The notes: generated by a model not told the origin, from the letters alone. Numbered from the stretch's first letter, positions 39,838 through 51,495 are shown. The stretch: DNA of 64,000 nt from Vibrio metschnikovii CIP 69.14 (GCF_000176155.1 NZ_ACZO01000005.1:124001-188000), one strand, 5' to 3'. Program-made: numbers and translations.

Positions 39838-40473
39838 ATGAAGCTACGTACGGTAGCCGCTTCTATATTATTCGCATTTCACTCTTCCTTCGGTCACGCC
39901 AACGTGGCGGATGTTAAAGAGCCTGTGCCGATTTATTCTGAAGCTGAGCTAATCAAACTGATTGAACAGAACCAACACTTGGAGCGACTGAAAGCCGATC
40001 GCTGCCAGTTGGTTGAGGACATTGTTGCTCGTGCAACTCGGATCAGTCTGCCTGCGTACGAGTTTTTATATGGTGATATGCTGGCGTGGGGCGTTTGCGT
40101 TGAACAAGATGTTGAGCTGGGCTTATATTATATGGAAAATGCTGCCCATCAAGGATTAGCCAGTGCCCTAGAGCAGCTTGGTCGTTATTATTCGCGAGGC
40201 ACGTTAGTCCAGCAAGATAGAGAGCGAGCCATTCCGTATCTTCGTGAAGCGGCGGCGATGGGCAATCTTAATGCTCGGATTCATCTTGCTGAGCTGTTAT
40301 TACGCGATCATGGTAGCCCGTTAGATTATGAAGATGCCTATCGTTGGTTATACAATTCCGTGACTGCCGATCAGCGAACTCATAATCGAATTACCTTGCT
40401 GCGACAAGGATTAGAAATGAGGATGCCAGAAAATATCATTGCTCGAGCAAAGCGCCGTGGCAGCTTCTGGTAA
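39838..40473 (+). CDS. motX: Sodium-type flagellar motor protein MotX
   Basis: MotX with MotY forms the T ring of the sodium-driven polar flagellum in Vibrio, in the periplasm under the outer membrane. The 211-residue product starts MKLRTVAASILFAFHSSFGHA, a signal peptide, and has Sel1-like helical repeats (about residues 75-180; LAWGVCVEQDVELGLYYMEN and LGRYYSRGTLVQQDRERAI). The ATG at 39838 gives the correct signal peptide; the in-frame upstream start at 39745 does not. Cysteines that stabilise MotX are present in the N-terminal third and in the GVCVEQD segment. Confidence 0.93.
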   Translation: MKLRTVAASILFAFHSSFGHANVADVKEPVPIYSEAELIKLIEQNQHLERLKADRCQLVEDIVARATRISLPAYEFLYGDMLAWGVCVEQDVELGLYYMENAAHQGLASALEQLGRYYSRGTLVQQDRERAIPYLREAAAMGNLNARIHLAELLLRDHGSPLDYEDAYRWLYNSVTADQRTHNRITLLRQGLEMRMPENIIARAKRRGSFW

Positions 40474-40800
40474 ATAAAGCTTGTTTATCTTAGCTTTTTT
40501 CTCTATCATTCTGTCGCTTGCTGGATGATTGTCATGCAGTAAGTGATAGATATAGAATATTATTAATACTCAATCCTATCTTATTATTTCCTACTTAGCG
40601 TTTAACGCTCGCTTTACCACTTTCTCTCAACATCCTGTCATCATACACACGATTCAACTCTTCGTTATTTATTGTGACAACTTGATTCCGGTCACGTAAT
40701 ACACAAAGTTGTTGCGCTTCTGCCGGTTGGGATTAGCTATTAAGCTTAAGAACACAGTAGGATATACTTTATGTACCTTCCTAGAAAAGCAGGTCTGCCT
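40474..40800. other. Intergenic region motX to rnr
   Basis: About 327 bases without a gene. A weak hairpin at 40476-40498 (AAAGCT with AGCTTT, T run) may terminate motX. I searched for tRNA-like cloverleaf and CCA ends because vibrio loci of this kind often hold tRNA genes, and found none. The region is AT-rich, with no clear promoter for rnr that I would name. Confidence 0.4.
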
Positions 40801-43248
40801 ATGTCTGATACTACCCATACTGATCCGTTTGCGGATCGCGAAGCCGATAACTACGATAACCCGATCCCAAGTCGTGAATATATTTTAGAATTCCTAACCA
40901 AAGCCAATGTCCCCATGAACCGTAACGATCTGTTTGCCGCCCTTGAATTATCGGGTGAGGATCATTACGAAGGTCTACGTCGCCGCCTCAGAGCGATGGA
41001 GCGAGATGGTCAATTGGTGTTTACGCGTCGTCAATGTTACGCCCTACCAGAAAAACTGGAAATGATTAAAGGCCATGTTATTGGTCATAAAGATGGCCAT
41101 GGCTGGGTTCGCCCAGAGGGTGGTCTAAACAAAGAAAACGATATTTTACTGCCGCACCACCAAATGCGCACCTTGATTCATGGTGACTTTGTATTAGTGC
41201 AGCCAACTGGCACCGACAAACGAGGCCGAAAAGAAGGGCGCTTGGTTCGTATCCTTGAAGCTCGTAATGCACAAATTGTCGGGCGTTTTTTCCTTGAACA
41301 AGGTTATTCGTATGTGGTGCCGGATGACTCGCGCATCCATAAAGATATTTTAATCCCAACCGAACACCGCGAAGGCGCTCGGATGGGTAATGTGGTGGTG
41401 ATTGAAGTAACCGATCGTGGCACTCGTACCCGAGGCATGATGGGTAAGGTTGTAGAAGTACTGGGTGAAAGTATGGCACCGGGTATGGAGACTCAAATCG
41501 CTATTCGCACCCATCAAATTCCCCATGAATGGCCTGATGAAGTCTTAAAGCAAGTCAGTGGACTAAAAGAAGAAGTCCCTGAAGAGGCCAAACAAGGTCG
41601 AGTCGATTTACGGCAATTGCCTTTGGTGACTATTGATGGGGAAGATGCCCGTGACTTTGATGATGCTGTGTATTGTGAAGCTAGAAAAGAGGGGGGCTGG
41701 CGTTTATGGGTAGCCATCGCCGACGTGAGCTATTATGTCCGTCCTGGCAGCGCCTTGGATAAAGAGGCGACCAATCGTGGTAACTCCGTGTATTTCCCAT
41801 CGCAAGTGGTCCCCATGTTGCCGGAAGTTTTATCTAACGGTCTGTGCTCGCTCAACCCACAAGTCGATCGGTTATGCATGGTGTGTGAAATGACGATCTC
41901 TGATGGCGGCAAACTCATCGATTATCAGCATTATGAAGCGGTGATGAGTTCTCATGCTCGACTAACCTATACCAAAGTTAACGATATTTTGCAGGGTGAT
42001 GAAGAACTGCGTGAGCGCTACCAAGCGGTCGTGCCTCATCTTGAACAGTTACATAACATGTATCAGGTGCTGAAAACGGCTCGTGATCAACGTGGTGCGA
42101 TTGAATTTGAAACGGTAGAAACCAAATTCATCTTTAATGCCCAGCGTAAGATCGAAAGCATTGAGCCAGTGATCCGTAACGATGCTCATAAGCTGATTGA
42201 AGAGTGTATGATCCTTGCCAATATTGCCTCAGCATCGCTAGTCGAAAAAGCCAAGGAAGCCGCTCTGTTCCGAGTGCATGAGCCACCAGGTGAAGAACGT
42301 TTAATGGGCTTTAGAGACTTCTTGGGCGAACTAGGACTCGACTTGAGTGGTGGGCTTGAGCCATCGCCAACCGATTACGCCAATCTGATGAAACAAATCG
42401 GTGAGCGTGCAGATAAAGAGCTGATTCAAACCATGCTACTGCGCTCAATGAAGCAGGCTGTCTATAACGCCCATAACGCAGGTCACTTTGGTCTGGCATT
42501 AAAACGTTATGCGCACTTTACTTCTCCAATCCGCCGCTATCCAGATTTACTTTTACACCGTGCAATCAAATATTTGATAGCGAAAGAACAACATCAGACC
42601 CAAGATCGCTGGACACCAACCGGAGGCTATCACTACTCGTTTGAAGAGATGGACTTTTATGGACAACAGTGTTCAATGACCGAACGCCGTGCTGATGATG
42701 CAACACGAGAAGTGTCTGATTGGCTGAAGTGCGAGTACATGCAAGATCATGTCGGTGAAGAGCTTGATGGTGTGATTGCCAATGTGACTGGATTTGGTTT
42801 TTTTGTTCGACTCACGGAATTACATATCGATGGTTTGGTTCACATCTCCAATTTGGCTAATGACTATTATCAGTTTGACCCTATCGGTCAACGTTTGATT
42901 GGTGAGTCATTCGGTAATATTTATCGTTTAGGTGATGCGGTGAAAGTGAAAGTATTATCGGTGAATCTGGATGATCGACAAATTGACTTTGAATTAGTCG
43001 AAACAAGTCGTAAGCTACGCGGCGAAGGTAAAACGGCCAAAAAGCGGGCAGTAGAAGCGCAAGCAAAAGCCAAGAGTAAAAAAGCGGGCACGCGTGGTGG
43101 AAAAGCCGTTCCAATGGTTGAGCCAACCAAGCGTCCAGATAAATCAGAGAGCGCAGATTCAGCGAAAAGTAAACGCGCTAAGTCTGATAAAGCCAGTAAA
43201 GCGAAATCTCGTTCTAAAACGGCAAAGAGCCGGACAAAAACGAAATAG
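40801..43248 (+). CDS. rnr: Ribonuclease R
   Basis: RNase R is a 3'-to-5' exoribonuclease that degrades structured RNA. The 815-residue protein has an N-terminal helix-turn-helix ([20 protein letters not shown]), two cold-shock domains, an RNB catalytic domain with aspartates in [14 protein letters not shown], an S1 domain near residue 650-720 ([10 protein letters not shown]), and a long lysine- and serine-rich tail. [14 protein letters not shown] matches the E. coli start MSQDPFQERE, so I use the ATG at 40801 (AGG seven bases upstream); the ATG at 40771 also has an SD and adds ten residues. rlmB follows after seven bases, as in E. coli. Confidence 0.94.
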   Translation: MSDTTHTDPFADREADNYDNPIPSREYILEFLTKANVPMNRNDLFAALELSGEDHYEGLRRRLRAMERDGQLVFTRRQCYALPEKLEMIKGHVIGHKDGHGWVRPEGGLNKENDILLPHHQMRTLIHGDFVLVQPTGTDKRGRKEGRLVRILEARNAQIVGRFFLEQGYSYVVPDDSRIHKDILIPTEHREGARMGNVVVIEVTDRGTRTRGMMGKVVEVLGESMAPGMETQIAIRTHQIPHEWPDEVLKQVSGLKEEVPEEAKQGRVDLRQLPLVTIDGEDARDFDDAVYCEARKEGGWRLWVAIADVSYYVRPGSALDKEATNRGNSVYFPSQVVPMLPEVLSNGLCSLNPQVDRLCMVCEMTISDGGKLIDYQHYEAVMSSHARLTYTKVNDILQGDEELRERYQAVVPHLEQLHNMYQVLKTARDQRGAIEFETVETKFIFNAQRKIESIEPVIRNDAHKLIEECMILANIASASLVEKAKEAALFRVHEPPGEERLMGFRDFLGELGLDLSGGLEPSPTDYANLMKQIGERADKELIQTMLLRSMKQAVYNAHNAGHFGLALKRYAHFTSPIRRYPDLLLHRAIKYLIAKEQHQTQDRWTPTGGYHYSFEEMDFYGQQCSMTERRADDATREVSDWLKCEYMQDHVGEELDGVIANVTGFGFFVRLTELHIDGLVHISNLANDYYQFDPIGQRLIGESFGNIYRLGDAVKVKVLSVNLDDRQIDFELVETSRKLRGEGKTAKKRAVEAQAKAKSKKAGTRGGKAVPMVEPTKRPDKSESADSAKSKRAKSDKASKAKSRSKTAKSRTKTK

Positions 43249-43255
43249 GTAAGTA

Positions 43256-43996
43256 ATGAGTAATGAACTGATTTACGGCATTCATTCGGTCAACGCTGTG
43301 ATGCAGCGTGAGCCAGCCCGTATCATTGAAGTGTATGTTTTGAAAGGTCGTCAAGATGATCGGCTACTTCCGGTATTGAATGAATTGCAGCGTTTAGGGC
43401 TATCCATTCAGGAGATGGGGCGTAAGGCACTGGATGACAAAGCTCAAGGTGCTAATCACCAAGGGTTGATAGCCAAAGTCAAACCAGCTAAAGCATTAAA
43501 CGAACATGATCTAGACGCAATATTAAGTCAGCATGAACAACCGTTGCTGCTAGTACTGGATGGCGTGACCGATCCGCATAACTTAGGGGCGTGTTTGCGT
43601 AATGCAGATGCTGCTGGTGTGGCGGCGGTGATTGTCCCTAAAGATCGTTCAGCACCGATGACGGCCACGGTAAGCAAGGTCGCTTGTGGTGCTGCAGAAA
43701 CCGTTCCTTTAGTGCGTGTGACCAACTTAGCGCGCACGATGCGTGCTCTACAAGAGCAAGGTGTTTGGTTTGTTGGCACAGCGGGCGAGGCGACGCATGA
43801 TCTTTATCATAGCAAGCTGACTGGTCCGTTAGCGATTGTCATGGGAGCTGAAGGCGATGGTATGCGCCGTTTAACTCGTGATACTTGTGATGATCTAATC
43901 AAAATCCCAATGGCAGGTAGTGTTTCCAGTTTAAATGTCTCAGTCGCGACCGGGATTTGCTTATTTGAAGCGGTCCGTCAACGCAATAACGTTTAA
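43256..43996 (+). CDS. rlmB: 23S rRNA (guanosine-2'-O-)-methyltransferase RlmB
   Basis: RlmB methylates G2251 of 23S rRNA. The 246-residue SPOUT-family protein has an N-terminal RNA-binding domain beginning [13 protein letters not shown] and the C-terminal trefoil-knot AdoMet site with [31 protein letters not shown] and [19 protein letters not shown]. coli RlmB is 243 residues. It is coupled to rnr by a seven-base gap and ends before a terminator. Confidence 0.96.
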   Translation: MSNELIYGIHSVNAVMQREPARIIEVYVLKGRQDDRLLPVLNELQRLGLSIQEMGRKALDDKAQGANHQGLIAKVKPAKALNEHDLDAILSQHEQPLLLVLDGVTDPHNLGACLRNADAAGVAAVIVPKDRSAPMTATVSKVACGAAETVPLVRVTNLARTMRALQEQGVWFVGTAGEATHDLYHSKLTGPLAIVMGAEGDGMRRLTRDTCDDLIKIPMAGSVSSLNVSVATGICLFEAVRQRNNV

Positions 43997-44018
43997 TGTT
44001 TATGCTGATGTCATCGTT

Positions 44019-44055
44019 AAGAAACCTAGGTCTACTGACCTAGGTTTCTTGTTTT
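44019..44055 (+). terminator. Terminator after rlmB
   Basis: AAGAAACCTAGGT (44019-44031) pairs perfectly with ACCTAGGTTTCTT (44038-44050), followed by GTTTTT. The 13-base-pair stem is one of the strongest in the window and isolates rnr-rlmB from the S10 operon. Confidence 0.92.
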
Positions 44056-44087
44056 TCGCCTCATTCGTTTATTTTTCCAACACCCCC

Positions 44088-44115
44088 TTGCAAGTCAATC
44101 TGTGATCTGTATAAT
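44088..44115 (+). promoter_or_regulatory. S10 operon promoter
   Basis: TTGCAA (44088-44093) and TATAAT (44110-44115) are separated by 16 bases and followed by GCACCCCC, giving a start near 44122. The -10 matches the sigma-70 consensus exactly. The position after the rlmB terminator and about 250 bases before rpsJ is the expected place for the S10 promoter. Confidence 0.8.
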
Positions 44116-44121
44116 GCACCC

Positions 44122-44678
<557 letters not shown>

Positions 44679-44692
44679 GGGAGATTAGAAGA

Positions 44693-45322
44693 ATGATTGG
44701 TCTAGTCGGACGTAAAGTGGGTATGACCCGCGTATTTACTGAAGAAGGCGTTTCTATCCCAGTAACTGTTGTTGAGGTTGAAGCGAACCGTGTTTCTCAA
44801 GTGAAAACTCTTGAGACTGACGGCTATGCTGCTATTCAAGTAACAGCTGGAACTAAGAAAGCTAACCGCGTAACTAAGCCAGAAGCTGGTCACTTTGCGA
44901 AAGCAGGTGTAGAAGCTGGTCGCGGTCTTTGGGAATTCCGTTTAGAAAACGGCGAAGAGTTCGAAGTTGGTGCTGAACTGACTGTTGAACTGTTCAACGA
45001 AATTAAGAAAGTAGACGTTACTGGTACATCGAAAGGTAAAGGCTTCCAAGGTGCTGTTAAGCGCTGGAACTTCCGTACTCAAGATATGACTCACGGTAAC
45101 TCTTTGTCTCACCGTGCTCCTGGTTCAATTGGCCAATGTCAAACTCCAGGTCGCGTATTTAAAGGCAAAAAAATGGCAGGTCACATGGGTGCTGAGCGTG
45201 TAACGACTCAAAACCTAGAGATCGTACGTGTTGACGCTGAGCGCAATCTGCTTCTTATTAAAGGTGCAGTCCCAGGTGCAACTGGCGCTAACGTGATCGT
45301 CAAACCAGCTATTAAAGCATAA
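44693..45322 (+). CDS. rplC: 50S ribosomal protein L3
   Basis: The 209-residue protein (E. coli L3 also 209) begins [15 protein letters not shown] and has the conserved [12 protein letters not shown] and [18 protein letters not shown] near the peptidyl-transferase region, including the methylated glutamine position in GQCQTPG. It is an early assembly protein of the 50S subunit. Gene 2 of the S10 operon, with GGGAG upstream. Confidence 0.98.
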   Translation: MIGLVGRKVGMTRVFTEEGVSIPVTVVEVEANRVSQVKTLETDGYAAIQVTAGTKKANRVTKPEAGHFAKAGVEAGRGLWEFRLENGEEFEVGAELTVELFNEIKKVDVTGTSKGKGFQGAVKRWNFRTQDMTHGNSLSHRAPGSIGQCQTPGRVFKGKKMAGHMGAERVTTQNLEIVRVDAERNLLLIKGAVPGATGANVIVKPAIKA

Positions 45323-45338
45323 CGTCTAGGAGTAAGTA

Positions 45339-45941
45339 ATGGAATTGATGGTTAAAGGTGCTAACGCACTAACTGTTTCCGAAACTACTTTCGGACGTGA
45401 GTTCAACGAAGCTCTTGTACATCAAGTAGTTGTTGCGTATGCAGCAGGTGCTCGTCAAGGTACTCGTGCTCAAAAGACACGTTCAGAAGTTTCTGGCGGT
45501 GGCGCTAAGCCATGGCGTCAAAAAGGTACTGGCCGTGCACGTGCTGGTACAATCCGTAGCCCAATCTGGCGTACAGGTGGTGTTACTTTTGCTGCGAAAC
45601 CACAAGATCACAGCGTTAAAGTAAACAAAAAAATGTACCGCGGCGCTATGAAAAGCATTCTTTCTGAGTTAGTTCGTCAAGAGCGTTTAATCGTTGTTGA
45701 TAACTTCTCGGTTGAAGCACCAAAAACGAAAGAGCTAGCGGCTAAGTTGAAAGAACTTGAGCTGAACGATGTTCTTATCGTGACTGGCGAAGTAGACGAG
45801 AATCTATTCTTAGCTGCTCGTAACCTGTACAAAGTTGACGTGCGTGATGTAACTGGTATTGATCCAGTGAGCCTAATCGCATTTGACAAGGTTCTAATGA
45901 CTGCTGCTGCAGTTAAGCAAGTTGAGGAGATGCTGGCATGA
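45339..45941 (+). CDS. rplD: 50S ribosomal protein L4, autogenous regulator of the operon
   Basis: The 200-residue protein (E. coli 201) starts [20 protein letters not shown] and has the extended loop with [18 protein letters not shown] and [19 protein letters not shown] that lines the exit tunnel. L4 also represses the S10 operon through its leader. It overlaps rplW by four bases (ATGA). Confidence 0.98.
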   Translation: MELMVKGANALTVSETTFGREFNEALVHQVVVAYAAGARQGTRAQKTRSEVSGGGAKPWRQKGTGRARAGTIRSPIWRTGGVTFAAKPQDHSVKVNKKMYRGAMKSILSELVRQERLIVVDNFSVEAPKTKELAAKLKELELNDVLIVTGEVDENLFLAARNLYKVDVRDVTGIDPVSLIAFDKVLMTAAAVKQVEEMLA

Positions 45942-46240
45942 TCCGTGAAGAGCGTCTACTAAAAGTTCTACGTGCACCGCACATCTCTGAAAAAGCCACT
46001 ATGGCTGCTGAAAAAGCGAACACGATCGTTTTCAAAGTAGCAAAAGATGCAACTAAGAAAGAGATCAAAGCAGCTGTAGAAAAGCTATTTGAAGTTGAAG
46101 TTAAGTCTGTAAATACTCTTATTCTTAAGGGTAAGACCAAACGTCAAGGTCTACGCCAAGGTCGCCGCAGCGACGTTAAAAAAGCGTATGTGACTTTGAA
46201 AGAAGGTCAAGATCTTGACTTTGTTGGCGGCGCGGAATAA
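45938..46240 (+). CDS. rplW: 50S ribosomal protein L23
   Basis: The 100-residue protein starts [20 protein letters not shown], the standard L23 N-terminus. L23 sits at the tunnel exit and docks trigger factor and SRP. Start overlaps the rplD stop (ATGA), a sign of translational coupling. Confidence 0.98.
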   Translation: MIREERLLKVLRAPHISEKATMAAEKANTIVFKVAKDATKKEIKAAVEKLFEVEVKSVNTLILKGKTKRQGLRQGRRSDVKKAYVTLKEGQDLDFVGGAE

Positions 46241-46256
46241 CAGGAGTAGTTGAATA

Positions 46257-47081
46257 ATGGCTATTGTTAAATGTAAGCCGACTTCCCCTGGTCGTCGTCA
46301 CGTTGTTAAAGTTGTTAACGCTGACCTCCACAAGGGTAAGCCATACGCACCTCTTCTAGAGAAAAACTCTAAGAATGGTGGTCGTAACAACAACGGTCGT
46401 ATCACAGTACGTCATATCGGTGGTGGTCATAAACAACACTATCGTTTGATTGACTTCAAACGTACTAAAGACGGTATCCCAGCGAAAGTTGAACGTCTAG
46501 AATACGATCCAAACCGTAGCGCAAACATCGCTCTCGTATTATACGCAGATGGTGAACGTCGTTACATTATTGCACCTAAAGGCCTCCAAGCTGGTGATAC
46601 TATCCAGTCTGGTGTTGATGCGCCAATCAAAGCAGGTAACACCCTGCCATTGCGCAACATCCCTGTTGGTTCAACGATTCATAACGTTGAGTTAACTCCG
46701 GGTAAAGGTGCACAGCTAGCTCGTTCTGCTGGTGCGTATGCTCAACTTGTCGCTCGCGACGGTGCATACGTTACTATCCGTCTACGTTCTGGCGAAATGC
46801 GCAAAGTACTTTCTGAAGGCCGTGCAACAATCGGTGAAGTTGGTAACTCTGAGCACATGCTACGTGAGCTTGGTAAAGCGGGTGCTTCACGCTGGCGCGG
46901 CGTACGTCCAACCGTACGTGGTGTAGTAATGAACCCTGTTGATCACCCACATGGTGGTGGTGAAGGCCGTACTTCTGGTGGTCGTCATCCTGTATCTCCA
47001 TGGGGCGTACCAACGAAAGGCTACAAAACTCGTAGCAACAAACGCACTGACAAGTACATCGTACGTCGTCGTAATAAGTAA
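46257..47081 (+). CDS. rplB: 50S ribosomal protein L2
   Basis: The 274-residue protein (E. coli 273) begins [19 protein letters not shown] and contains the conserved [22 protein letters not shown] and, near the C-terminus, the HPHGGGEGR motif with the histidine important for peptidyl-transfer activity. Essential for subunit association and tRNA binding. SD is CAGGAG. Confidence 0.98.
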   Translation: MAIVKCKPTSPGRRHVVKVVNADLHKGKPYAPLLEKNSKNGGRNNNGRITVRHIGGGHKQHYRLIDFKRTKDGIPAKVERLEYDPNRSANIALVLYADGERRYIIAPKGLQAGDTIQSGVDAPIKAGNTLPLRNIPVGSTIHNVELTPGKGAQLARSAGAYAQLVARDGAYVTIRLRSGEMRKVLSEGRATIGEVGNSEHMLRELGKAGASRWRGVRPTVRGVVMNPVDHPHGGGEGRTSGGRHPVSPWGVPTKGYKTRSNKRTDKYIVRRRNK

Positions 47082-47090
47082 TCTATTTAA

Positions 47091-47381
<291 letters not shown>

Positions 47382-47391
47382 GGAGTAGATG

Positions 47392-47724
47392 ATGGAAGCA
47401 TTCGCTAAACATAACTTTGCTCGCATTTCGCCTCAGAAAGCTCGCTTAGTTGCAGATCAAATTCGTGGTAAGTCAGTTGACCAAGCTCTAGAAACGTTAA
47501 CGTTCAGCAACAAAAAAGCGGCTGAACTTATTAAGAAAGTTCTAGAGTCAGCAATCGCTAACGCGGAGCACAACGAAGGTGCTGACATTGACGACCTACG
47601 TGTCGCTAAAATCTTCGTAGATGAGGGCCCAACCATGAAGCGTATTATGCCTCGTGCAAAAGGTCGTGCGGATCGTATCTTGAAGCGTTCAAGCCACATC
47701 ACTATTGTTGTCGCAGACCGCTAA
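47392..47724 (+). CDS. rplV: 50S ribosomal protein L22
   Basis: The 110-residue protein starts [21 protein letters not shown] chose the second of two tandem ATG codons (47389 and 47392), because AGGAG at 47381-47385 has better spacing to it and the length then equals E. coli L22. The beta-hairpin [19 protein letters not shown] reaches the exit tunnel and is the site of macrolide-resistance changes. Confidence 0.97.
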   Translation: MEAFAKHNFARISPQKARLVADQIRGKSVDQALETLTFSNKKAAELIKKVLESAIANAEHNEGADIDDLRVAKIFVDEGPTMKRIMPRAKGRADRILKRSSHITIVVADR

Positions 47725-47743
47725 AAGACTAGGAGAGTAAGCA

Positions 47744-48442
47744 ATGGGTCAGAAAGTACATCCTAATGGTATTCGTCTAGGCATCGTTAAGCCTTGGAAT
47801 GCTACATGGTTTGCTAATACCAAAGATTTCGCTGACAACCTAGACGGCGACTTCAAGGTACGTCAATACCTCACTAAGGAATTGGCAAAAGCGTCTCTAT
47901 CACGCATCGTTATCGAGCGTCCTGCTAAGAGCATCCGTGTGACTATTCACACTGCTCGCCCAGGCGTTGTTATCGGTAAGAAAGGTGAAGACGTTGAGAA
48001 GCTACGCGCAGCAGTAGCGAAGATTGCAGGTGTACCAGCTCAGATTAATATTTCTGAGGTACGTAAACCTGAGCTAGACGGTCAGCTAGTGGCTGATAGC
48101 ATCGCGTCTCAACTAGAGCGTCGTGTTATGTTCCGTCGTGCTATGAAGCGCGCGGTACAAAACGCTATGCGTCTAGGCGCTAAAGGTATCAAAGTGGAAG
48201 TAAGTGGCCGTTTAGGCGGCGCTGAAATTGCACGTTCTGAGTGGTATCGTGAAGGCCGTGTGCCTCTACACACTCTACGTGCTGACATTGATTACGCAAC
48301 TTCTTCGGCTCACACTACCTATGGTGTGATTGGTGTTAAAGTCTGGATCTTCAAAGGTGAAATCCTAGGCGGTATGCCAGCTGCTAACGCAGTAGAGCCA
48401 AAGGCTGACAAGCCTAAGAAGCAGCGCAAAGGCCGTAAGTAA
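47744..48442 (+). CDS. rpsC: 30S ribosomal protein S3
   Basis: The 232-residue protein (E. coli 233) starts [18 protein letters not shown] and has the KH domain with [16 protein letters not shown]3 lies at the mRNA entry channel and helps unwind mRNA. The C-terminus is a basic tail, PKKQRKGRK. Preceded by AGGAGAG. Confidence 0.98.
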   Translation: MGQKVHPNGIRLGIVKPWNATWFANTKDFADNLDGDFKVRQYLTKELAKASLSRIVIERPAKSIRVTIHTARPGVVIGKKGEDVEKLRAAVAKIAGVPAQINISEVRKPELDGQLVADSIASQLERRVMFRRAMKRAVQNAMRLGAKGIKVEVSGRLGGAEIARSEWYREGRVPLHTLRADIDYATSSAHTTYGVIGVKVWIFKGEILGGMPAANAVEPKADKPKKQRKGRK

Positions 48443-48453
48443 GGAGTCGACAG

Positions 48454-48864
48454 ATGCTACAACCTAAACGTACCAAGTTCCGTAAGGTTCATACAGGTCG
48501 TAACCGTGGTCTAGCAAAAGGTACTGAAGTAAGCTTCGGCACCTTTGGTTTGAAAGCTGTAGGCCGTGGTCGTCTAACTGCTCGTCAAATCGAAGCGGCA
48601 CGTCGTGCTATGACACGTCACATTAAGCGTCAAGGTAAAATCTGGATCCGTGTTTTCCCAGACAAACCAATCACAGAAAAACCACTTGAAGTTCGTCAAG
48701 GTAAGGGTAAAGGTAACGTTGAGTACTGGGTAGCCCAAATCCAACCTGGCAAGGTGATGTACGAAGTTGATGGTGTACCTGAAGAATTGGCTCGTGAAGC
48801 GTTCCGCCTAGCGGCACGTAAACTGCCATTCAAGACTACATTTGTAACTAAGCAGGTGATGTGA
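48454..48864 (+). CDS. rplP: 50S ribosomal protein L16
   Basis: The 136-residue protein starts [19 protein letters not shown] and equals E. coli L16 in length. It organises the A-site tRNA region of the 50S subunit. Its stop codon overlaps the rpmC start by one base. Confidence 0.98.
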   Translation: MLQPKRTKFRKVHTGRNRGLAKGTEVSFGTFGLKAVGRGRLTARQIEAARRAMTRHIKRQGKIWIRVFPDKPITEKPLEVRQGKGKGNVEYWVAQIQPGKVMYEVDGVPEELAREAFRLAARKLPFKTTFVTKQVM

Positions 48865-49055
48865 TGAAAGCACAAGATCTACGCGAGAAAAACGTTGAAG
48901 AGCTTAATGTAGAGCTACTAGGTTTATTGAAAGAGCAGTTCAACTTGCGCATGCAAGCGGCGACTGGTCAACTTCAGCAAACTCATACTCTGAAAGCTGT
49001 CCGTCGTGATATCGCACGTGTGAAAACTGTTTTGACTGAGAAGGCAGGCGCATAA
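48864..49055 (+). CDS. rpmC: 50S ribosomal protein L29
   Basis: The 63-residue protein starts [19 protein letters not shown] and is helical, as L29 is at the tunnel exit. The ATG at 48864 shares its A with the rplP stop; an in-frame GTG just before it is not needed. Its stop overlaps the rpsQ ATG by one base. Confidence 0.97.
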   Translation: MKAQDLREKNVEELNVELLGLLKEQFNLRMQAATGQLQQTHTLKAVRRDIARVKTVLTEKAGA

Positions 49056-49309
49056 TGAGCGATAAAATTCGTACCCAACAAGGTCGTGTTATCAGTAACA
49101 AGATGGACAAATCTATCGTTGTTGCTATCGAACGTTTCGTGAAGCACCCAATTTACGGTAAATTCGTTCGTCGCACGACTAAAGTACACGCACATGATGA
49201 AAACAACGAGTGTGGCGCAGGCGATACCGTTGAAATCCGTGAGTGTCGTCCATTGTCTAAGACTAAGTCTTGGACTTTGGTAAAAGTAGTAGAAAAAGCG
49301 AAAATTTAA
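49055..49309 (+). CDS. rpsQ: 30S ribosomal protein S17
   Basis: The 84-residue protein starts [20 protein letters not shown] and equals E. coli S17 in length. It binds 16S rRNA early in assembly. Last gene of the S10 operon; a strong terminator follows. Confidence 0.98.
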   Translation: MSDKIRTQQGRVISNKMDKSIVVAIERFVKHPIYGKFVRRTTKVHAHDENNECGAGDTVEIRECRPLSKTKSWTLVKVVEKAKI

Positions 49310-49331
49310 TTGAGCTTTTAATGCGAATACA

Positions 49332-49366
49332 GCGGCCCCGATTATTTTTGGGGCCGCTTGTTTTTT
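49332..49366 (+). terminator. Terminator of the S10 operon
   Basis: GCGGCCCC (49332-49339) pairs perfectly with GGGGCCGC (49350-49357), followed by TTGTTTTTT. It separates the S10 and spc operons. Confidence 0.9.
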
Positions 49367-49387
49367 GACTACCCAATCACAAAAAAG

Positions 49388-49398
49388 GGTGGTACAAT
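49388..49398 (+). promoter_or_regulatory. Probable spc operon promoter (extended -10)
   Basis: TGGTACAAT at 49390-49398 is an extended -10 element (TGn followed by TACAAT). No good -35 lies 16-18 bases upstream. TTGACT at 49365-49370 is too far (22 bases). The position, after the S10 terminator and before rplN, is that of the spc promoter in E. coli. Confidence 0.6.
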
Positions 49399-49423
49399 TC
49401 GCGTCCCTTTAAAGAGGCAGCCC

Positions 49424-49448
49424 GACCCGAGATGGGTCTAGTTTTTTT
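49424..49448 (+). terminator. Terminator-like hairpin in the spc leader
   Basis: GACCC (49424-49428) pairs with GGGTC (49434-49438) around a five-base loop, followed by TAG and a run of seven Ts. It lies between the candidate spc promoter and rplN. The short stem suggests partial termination or attenuation at most. Confidence 0.45.
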
Positions 49449-49469
49449 AATATTTAGCGGAGCACTAAC

Positions 49470-49841
49470 ATGATCCAAATGCAAAGTATGCTGGACGCAG
49501 CTGATAACTCAGGCGCTCGCAGCGTAATGTGTATTAAGGTTCTGGGTGGCTCTCACCGTCGTTACGCCCATGTTGGCGACATCATCAAAGTTACTGTGAA
49601 AGAAGCAATTCCTCGCGGTAAAGTGAAAAAAGGTGATGTATTGAAGGCGGTGGTAGTTCGCACCCGTAAAGGCGTACGTCGTCCAGACGGTTCTGTCATT
49701 CGCTTCGACCGTAATGCTTGCGTATTGCTAAACAACAATACCGAGCAACCAATCGGTACACGTATCTTTGGTCCAGTGACTCGTGAGCTTCGTAACGCGA
49801 AATTCATGAAGATTGTGTCACTAGCACCTGAAGTTCTGTAA
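49470..49841 (+). CDS. rplN: 50S ribosomal protein L14
   Basis: The 123-residue protein starts [20 protein letters not shown], the standard L14 N-terminus and length. It helps bridge the subunits and binds the silencing factor RsfS. First gene of the spc operon. Confidence 0.98.
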   Translation: MIQMQSMLDAADNSGARSVMCIKVLGGSHRRYAHVGDIIKVTVKEAIPRGKVKKGDVLKAVVVRTRKGVRRPDGSVIRFDRNACVLLNNNTEQPIGTRIFGPVTRELRNAKFMKIVSLAPEVL

Positions 49842-49854
49842 GGAGCGGCAAAAA

Positions 49855-50172
49855 ATGGCAGCTAAAATCCGTCGTAATGACGAAGTGATCGTTCTTGCTG
49901 GGAAAGACAAAGGCAAGAAAGGTAAAGTAACTAAGGTTCTAACAACTGGTAAAGTTATCGTTGAAGGTATCAATCTAGTTAAGAAACATCAAAAGCCAGT
50001 TCCTGCGCTTGGTATCCAAGGTGGTATCGTAGAGCAAGAAGCAGCGATTGATGCATCTAACATTGCGATCTTTAATGCAGCAACCGGTAAAGCGGACCGT
50101 ATCGGTTTCCGTTTCGAAGATGGTAAGAAAGTTCGTTTCTTTAAGTCTAACAACGAAATCGTTTCTAACTAA
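49855..50172 (+). CDS. rplX: 50S ribosomal protein L24
   Basis: The 105-residue protein (E. coli 104) starts [20 protein letters not shown] with the KOW motif [13 protein letters not shown]24 initiates 50S assembly at 23S rRNA domain I. Preceded by AAGGAG. Confidence 0.98.
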   Translation: MAAKIRRNDEVIVLAGKDKGKKGKVTKVLTTGKVIVEGINLVKKHQKPVPALGIQGGIVEQEAAIDASNIAIFNAATGKADRIGFRFEDGKKVRFFKSNNEIVSN

Positions 50173-50194
50173 TAGAGTAATTTGGAGTTCTACT

Positions 50195-50734
50195 ATGGCG
50201 AAACTGCATGATTACTACAAGTCGTCTGTAGTCGCTGAACTGGCCAAACAGTTCGGTTACACAAGCGTCATGCAAGTCCCTAGAATTGAGAAAATCACCC
50301 TCAATATGGGCGTTGGTGAAGCAATCAACGATAAGAAACTACTAGAAAACGCAGCTTCTGATATGGCGACCATCTCTGGTCAAAAGCCACTTATCACTAA
50401 AGCTCGCAAATCTGTAGCTGGTTTCAAAATCCGTGAAGGCTACCCAATTGGTTGTAAAGTAACCTTGCGTGGCGAGCGCATGTGGGATTTCTTAGAGCGT
50501 TTGATTTTTATCGCTCTACCACGTGTACGAGATTTCCGTGGTGTTAGCGCTAAGTCTTTTGACGGACGCGGTAACTACAGCATGGGCGTTCGCGAGCAAA
50601 TCATCTTTCCGGAAATCGACTACGATAAAGTCGATCGTGTACGCGGTCTTGATATCACTATCACGACGTCTGCTGGTACCGATGAGGAAGGCCGTGCTCT
50701 GCTGGCTGCCTTTAACTTCCCATTCCGTAAGTAA
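50195..50734 (+). CDS. rplE: 50S ribosomal protein L5
   Basis: The 179-residue protein starts [20 protein letters not shown] and equals E. coli L5 in length. It binds 5S rRNA and contacts the P-site tRNA. In E. coli the S8 repressor binds spc mRNA at this start; the sequence here (TTTGGAG then ATGGCGAAACTGCATG) is very like the E. coli site. An earlier in-frame start lies inside rplX and is rejected. Confidence 0.97.
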   Translation: MAKLHDYYKSSVVAELAKQFGYTSVMQVPRIEKITLNMGVGEAINDKKLLENAASDMATISGQKPLITKARKSVAGFKIREGYPIGCKVTLRGERMWDFLERLIFIALPRVRDFRGVSAKSFDGRGNYSMGVREQIIFPEIDYDKVDRVRGLDITITTSAGTDEEGRALLAAFNFPFRK

Positions 50735-50751
50735 GGTGAAGGGTTACTGTT

Positions 50752-51057
50752 ATGGCTAAACAATCAATGAAAGCACGTGAAGTAAAACGTGCCAAGCTAG
50801 TAGTTCAGTACGCAGAAAAGCGTGCAACACTTAAAGCTATCATCAGCGATGTAAACGCATCTGAAGAAGATCGTTGGAATGCAGTTCTTAAACTGCAATC
50901 ACTTCCACGTGATTCGAGTGCATCACGTAAGCGCAACCGTTGCAACCAAACTGGTCGTCCACACGGTTTCCTACGTAAATTCGGTCTGAGCCGTATTAAA
51001 GTTCGTGAAGCTTGCATGAAAGGCGAGATTCCTGGACTTCGTAAGGCCAGCTGGTAA
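50752..51057 (+). CDS. rpsN: 30S ribosomal protein S14
   Basis: The 101-residue protein starts [19 protein letters not shown] and is the zinc-free (C-) form, as [20 protein letters not shown] lacks the CxxC pairs of the short form. It belongs to the 30S head. Confidence 0.98.
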   Translation: MAKQSMKAREVKRAKLVVQYAEKRATLKAIISDVNASEEDRWNAVLKLQSLPRDSSASRKRNRCNQTGRPHGFLRKFGLSRIKVREACMKGEIPGLRKASW

Positions 51058-51086
51058 TTGCCACTTAATCATTTGGAGTAAAGTTT

Positions 51087-51479
51087 ATGAGCATGCAAGA
51101 TCCGATTTCGGATATGCTGACCCGTATTCGTAACGGTCAGGCAGCAAACAAAGTTGCTGTTAAAATGCCTTCTTCAAAGCTTAAAGTTGCAATTGCTGCA
51201 CTACTTAAAGCTGAAGGTTATATCGCAGACTTCGCTGTTGAAGGCGAAGCAAAACCTGAGCTAGAAGTTACTCTTAAGTACTTCCAAGCTAAACCAGTAA
51301 TCGAGCAAATCAAGCGCGTGTCTCGTCCAGGTCTTCGTGTTTATAAGAAGAAAGACGAACTACCATCAGTGATGGGCGGTCTTGGTGTTGCTGTTGTTTC
51401 CACTTCCAAGGGTCTCATGTCAGACCGCGCTGCACGTAAAGCAGGTCTTGGCGGTGAAATCATTTGCTACGTAGCTTAA
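51087..51479 (+). CDS. rpsH: 30S ribosomal protein S8
   Basis: The 130-residue protein starts [20 protein letters not shown] and equals E. coli S8 in length. It binds helix 21 of 16S rRNA and represses the spc operon in E. coli. Confidence 0.98.
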   Translation: MSMQDPISDMLTRIRNGQAANKVAVKMPSSKLKVAIAALLKAEGYIADFAVEGEAKPELEVTLKYFQAKPVIEQIKRVSRPGLRVYKKKDELPSVMGGLGVAVVSTSKGLMSDRAARKAGLGGEIICYVA

Positions 51480-51495
51480 TAAATAGGAGTAGAAC

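Noticed and set aside
40474..40800. tRNA gene or cluster between motX and rnr
   Set aside because: No CCA end, no D or T-loop consensus and no cloverleaf pairing could be found.
46774..47013. Several frames of 60-80 codons on either strand within ribosomal protein genes
   Set aside because: These are shadows of strongly coding sequence with biased codon use; none has an SD or recognisable family.
49365..49398. Classic -35/-10 promoter using TTGACT and TACAAT
   Set aside because: The 22-base spacing is too long for sigma-70; the extended -10 alone is the better explanation.
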